From the NCBI GenBank assembly GCA_018969455.1, contig JAGWYI010000189.1, positions 1 to 7,631 on the forward strand: 7,631 nt of DNA, given 5' to 3'. Each line of letters begins with the position of its first letter. Positions within the stretch are counted from its first letter, which is position 1. The position numbers and the translations under genes are program-made. The notes below the pieces were generated by a model. It saw only the letters and a list, made by a program, of their open reading frames with translations, was not told the origin of the DNA and did not search any database. The stretch is from Bacteroidota bacterium. Lineage in GTDB: Bacteria; Bacteroidota; Bacteroidia; Chitinophagales; Saprospiraceae. Shown in pieces: positions 4,157 to 7,631 of this stretch.

Positions 4157-7100
4157 ATGAAAAGACTTTACCGTTTCTTTTTTCACCTTGGCATCTGGAT
4201 GCTTATGGCCCTATCCGGAATAGGTTTTCTCTGTGCGGAAAATCCGGGGTGTACCAATTTGACAGGATTCAATCTGCCGCCCGATTTGTGCGCATTGTCT
4301 AACAAGCAGTTCAATGCCATTGCAGGCAATACTTCCACCAGCTTGAATTTTTCGTGGACTTCCGCTGACAGTCTAGTTAATCTGGTAAGCGACTTGGGTT
4401 TTTTGCGCATTGCGGCATGGGATGGAAACAACTGGGTAAACATCGGACAAAGCGCCGTAAGCGGTAATTTAACAGCAGGTTTTATTACCACCAACCCCGT
4501 TGTTCCCAACAACTACTTTTTATATAAATTTGCAGCGGCCAAACCTGAGGTTTTTGGTGTAACCGGCGGTGGTGCTTATTGCGCCCTTACCGATGCAGGC
4601 GTTCCTATTGGCTTGAATGGTTCGCAAATAGGGGTGAATTATCAGTTAAAAATCAACAACAACGATGTTGGACTTCCCGTTTCCGGCACGGGAAATGCCA
4701 TCAGTTTTGGCAATCAAAAAACCCTGGGAAGTTATAGCGTGGTTGCTTCCATGGGATCGGCAGCATGTATGGTTTACATGAATGGTCTCGCAACAGTTAA
4801 CAGCATCGTTTGTGAGGCCAATATATCGGATCCCTGCTCTTGTAAAAACAATGCGACTACACTCAGCAATGGGCAGTTTGATGAAACTGTACAGGTAAAC
4901 GCCCCGGCAAACCAAAGCTGGACGGTGACAGCAGTAAACGGTTTATACCTGGGCAATAGTCCCGCCCCCCCTGCATCCCCCATCGCCATTCCTTTGGGCA
5001 CGCCGCTTACTTACATAGGATCCAATACATATCAGATAAAAGGAATTCATGTAGATGCAATCGGGTACTCCATTACCGTATCCAATGGTCAGGGTACCAG
5101 CTTGAGCATCGGAAATACGTGTGCTTATCCCAATCCGAGTTTTATTCCCAATCTGGATGTGCCATTTTGTTTGTATTCCAATCCAATTACCTTGAGTGGA
5201 AACCCGGGCGACAATAATATACTAAGTCAAAACTTTACCATCAACGGCGTATCATCAGCCATTTTTAACCCCGGCGCCGGACTAGGCGCCTACACACTGA
5301 TTTATACGGTAAACGGAGGATCCCCCAAGGCTTTCGGCCCCAATGATCCTGGCTGTATCCAATCCATTGAAAAAGTGGTGAATGTGGTATCCACGCCATC
5401 GGCTTTGTTTTGCAACGATCAAGTAAATGTTTCCATCGATGCAGATTGTAATACCCAAGTTTTGCCGGATGATGTGCTGGAAGGCTCTTATGGATGTTTG
5501 GATGATTATTTGGTAGAACTGGACCGAAATGCGCCATTTGGAAATGGCCCCTGGACCAATTCGACCTTGACCAGTGCCGATATCGGAAAAACCTATCAGG
5601 CGCGCGTTACACACCTGGGAAGCGGCAATTATTGTTACGGCCTTATTACAGTGGAAGATAAATTGCCTCCGGTGCTCACTTGCTCGGATATTACCTTGTT
5701 TTGTCCTATTACAAACTACGATCCCAATTATCTGAAAAATACGCTTGGTATTAATACAGCATTTCCAACAGTGAGCGATTGTTCCAATTATACCTTGACG
5801 TATGTAGATACCTGGAATGATTTGTCTTGCGGAAAGGGGTTTAATGGCGTTTCAGATTTGAGCGCTTATGTTGTTCGAAAATGGACAGCCAAAGACGCAT
5901 GGAACAATAGTACCAGCTGCATCCAGTATTTGTACTTTAAACGTCTGCATATTTCCGACGTTTTATTTCCTGCCGATTACACGGTTTCCTGCAGCGCCTC
6001 AAATACCAGTACGGATCCATTGGTAACAGGAGCTCCCTATTTTTTAAAATTTGGCTTGAAATGGCCCCTGAATCCTGATCCCGGTTTTTGTGAAATGCAA
6101 GCCATTTACAACGATCAATACCTGGTAGATTGTGAAGGAAGTTACAGTGTGGTGCGTACCTGGACGGTGATAGACTGGTGTTTACCCACGTCGCCTACTC
6201 CTCCGGATCAAAACCCGATTACCTTTATTCAACAAATCAAAGTCGTTGACAATACAGGCCCCAATCTGGTTTGTCCGGCCAATTTGACTGTTTCGGTGGA
6301 TGATAACAGTTGTTGTGGCACCATCAATCTGCCCGATGTGGTTTTAACCGACAATTGTTCGCGCATCAATTCGGTGAGCGCGATGGTAACCACTTTTGAC
6401 CTTTACACCAACCAGCAAACAGGCATGTATACGGTAGCGGGTTCTGTAAGCGATTTCCCGGGCAATGATTTGAAATTGCCTGATACATTGGCCAATTACG
6501 GGTATACGCCTTGCCTGCCCCTGGGCACGCATACTGTAGTTTATGTAGCCACCGATGATTGTGGAAATACCAAAACCTGTTCTTTCAAAATGAAGGTGGA
6601 TGATTTGATTCCACCTGTGCCTGTTTGCGACCAGGTTACCCAGGTCGCCTTGAATACCAATGGTCAGGCTGTAATTAATGCAACTACTTTTGATGATGGT
6701 TCTTATGACAACTGTGGAACGGTGTATGTCAAAGTTGGCCGTTTGAATTCTGGCAGTTTTTCCAATACCATAACCTTTTCCTGCTCCGACATTACTCCGA
6801 ATCCTATTAATATTGTATTACGGGTGTACGATGTAAATCCGGGCTCGGGCAGCGTATCATCCACCACCCTGGAAGATCATGCAAACGACTGCATGGCCAA
6901 GGTACAGGTGGTAGATAAAATCAAGCCTGTTTGTACTCCGCCCCCCAATCTGACCCTTACCTGCGAATTATTTGATCCTACCCTGACGCCTTACGGAAAG
7001 GCCAGCGTAACCGATAATTGCTGTCTTAACAACAGCAAAGTATACATGGGACAAAAAGGCCTCAGTCATTCCCTGAACTACACTTTGTTTGATACGGTTT

Positions 7101-7631
7101 GCAACCGGGGAACTTTGATTCGTAATTTTACAGCTTATGATTGCTACGGCCAAACCAGCACCTGTTCTCAACGATTGGTGGTGGATTATACCCAGGATTA
7201 TCTTATTCGATTCCCCAATGATGTACTAATAACAGCCTGCGATGGCACAGGAAATTACGGGACGCCTGTCTTTTTCGGAGAAGACTGCGAATTGTTGGGT
7301 GTATCCTTTGAGGATCAGGTTTTTACGGTTGTACCAGATGCCTGTTTTAAAATTGAACGAAGCTGGACCATTATTAACTGGTGTACGTTTAACCCGAATT
7401 TGGGATGCATCAATGTGCCCAATCCTAACCCCAATCCGATAGAGAATCATCCGAGCAATTTCCCGGGCCCAATCGTTTCCCCCTTGGGTACAGCAGCGCC
7501 CTGGGCTCCAACCATAGTAAAGATCAACCCGGGAGATGCCCAGGCCACCAATTATTCCAGCTTTTACGCCTCCAATGCAAATTGTTATAAATACAAGCAA
7601 ATTATAAAAATTGCCGATTTGCAAGATCCCG
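4157..7631 (+). CDS. large secreted PKD/HYR-repeat surface protein (3' end outside window)
   Basis: An uninterrupted frame from ATG 4157 runs off the window after 1158 full codons. Residues 1-27 form a signal peptide (basic MKRLYR, hydrophobic core, likely cleavage in FLCA-EN); there is no good lipobox, so the protein should be exported and freed or anchored otherwise. Residues 142-219 resemble the PKD-like module common in Bacteroidota surface proteins (GGGAYC, PIGLNGSQIGVNYQL, CMVYMNG). From about 415 on, HYR-like immunoglobulin-fold modules of roughly 90-140 residues follow. Their boundaries are marked by VEDKLPPVLTC (499-509), VVDNTGPNLVCP (696-707), VDDLIPPVPVC (814-824) and VVDKIKPVC (918-926), with strands such as VVRTWTVIDWC (665-675) and ATDDCGNTKTC (798-808). 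Cysteines are frequent and probably form disulfides. Relatives usually end in a type IX secretion sorting domain, which cannot be seen here. The likely role is an adhesin or matrix protein; no enzyme motif is seen. Confidence 0.93.
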   Translation, partial: MKRLYRFFFHLGIWMLMALSGIGFLCAENPGCTNLTGFNLPPDLCALSNKQFNAIAGNTSTSLNFSWTSADSLVNLVSDLGFLRIAAWDGNNWVNIGQSAVSGNLTAGFITTNPVVPNNYFLYKFAAAKPEVFGVTGGGAYCALTDAGVPIGLNGSQIGVNYQLKINNNDVGLPVSGTGNAISFGNQKTLGSYSVVASMGSAACMVYMNGLATVNSIVCEANISDPCSCKNNATTLSNGQFDETVQVNAPANQSWTVTAVNGLYLGNSPAPPASPIAIPLGTPLTYIGSNTYQIKGIHVDAIGYSITVSNGQGTSLSIGNTCAYPNPSFIPNLDVPFCLYSNPITLSGNPGDNNILSQNFTINGVSSAIFNPGAGLGAYTLIYTVNGGSPKAFGPNDPGCIQSIEKVVNVVSTPSALFCNDQVNVSIDADCNTQVLPDDVLEGSYGCLDDYLVELDRNAPFGNGPWTNSTLTSADIGKTYQARVTHLGSGNYCYGLITVEDKLPPVLTCSDITLFCPITNYDPNYLKNTLGINTAFPTVSDCSNYTLTYVDTWNDLSCGKGFNGVSDLSAYVVRKWTAKDAWNNSTSCIQYLYFKRLHISDVLFPADYTVSCSASNTSTDPLVTGAPYFLKFGLKWPLNPDPGFCEMQAIYNDQYLVDCEGSYSVVRTWTVIDWCLPTSPTPPDQNPITFIQQIKVVDNTGPNLVCPANLTVSVDDNSCCGTINLPDVVLTDNCSRINSVSAMVTTFDLYTNQQTGMYTVAGSVSDFPGNDLKLPDTLANYGYTPCLPLGTHTVVYVATDDCGNTKTCSFKMKVDDLIPPVPVCDQVTQVALNTNGQAVINATTFDDGSYDNCGTVYVKVGRLNSGSFSNTITFSCSDITPNPINIVLRVYDVNPGSGSVSSTTLEDHANDCMAKVQVVDKIKPVCTPPPNLTLTCELFDPTLTPYGKASVTDNCCLNNSKVYMGQKGLSHSLNYTLFDTVCNRGTLIRNFTAYDCYGQTSTCSQRLVVDYTQDYLIRFPNDVLITACDGTGNYGTPVFFGEDCELLGVSFEDQVFTVVPDACFKIERSWTIINWCTFNPNLGCINVPNPNPNPIENHPSNFPGPIVSPLGTAAPWAPTIVKINPGDAQATNYSSFYASNANCYKYKQIIKIADLQDP

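Noticed and set aside
4157..7631. CRISPR array, insertion sequence or phage genes in the window
   Set aside because: No spaced identical direct repeats, no transposase or integrase and no phage structural protein were seen; the repeats in the large gene are protein modules, not DNA repeats.

Overview
The window looks like chromosomal DNA of a Bacteroidota bacterium, most likely a saprospirian (Saprospira / Lewinella / Haliscomenobacter-like). This is an inference from four things: a REC-LytTR regulator of the Bacteroidota kind; a sugar transferase with the GNRPLP variant motif; start codons without Shine-Dalgarno sequences but with TAnnTTTG-type -7 promoter elements; and a very long secreted protein built from PKD-like and HYR-like modules, typical of that group. 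All recognisable genes are on the + strand.

Layout. Bases 1-59 are probably the 3' tail of an upstream gene. A LytTR-family response regulator follows (83-796). After a 246-base gap with two small inverted repeats comes a stand-alone receiver-domain protein (1043-1498). Then comes a polyprenyl-phosphate sugar-1-phosphate transferase (1639-2391) of the kind that starts exopolysaccharide or capsule repeat-unit synthesis. Bases 2392-3092 have no convincing gene but are full of inverted repeats: a perfect 13-bp one, a nested pair, a 9+5-bp hairpin over a promoter-like sequence, and a GC-rich 10-bp hairpin. A well-placed promoter (3093-3122) precedes a 144-residue hypothetical protein with a Cys motif (3194-3628). 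A second gap of 528 bases holds repeats and a promoter-like -7 box. The last gene starts at 4157 and is still open at the right edge; at least 1158 residues of a secreted multi-domain surface protein are visible.

How the parts may work together. Two phospho-signalling proteins next to a sugar transferase, then a large exported adhesin-like protein, suggest a cell-surface or extracellular-matrix neighbourhood. The intergenic distances and the promoter before 3194 argue against one operon, so any functional link between the regulators, the polysaccharide enzyme and the surface protein is inference. The part least explained by known families is the hairpin-dense 2.4-3.0 kb stretch, which could encode a small structured RNA or a regulatory region.
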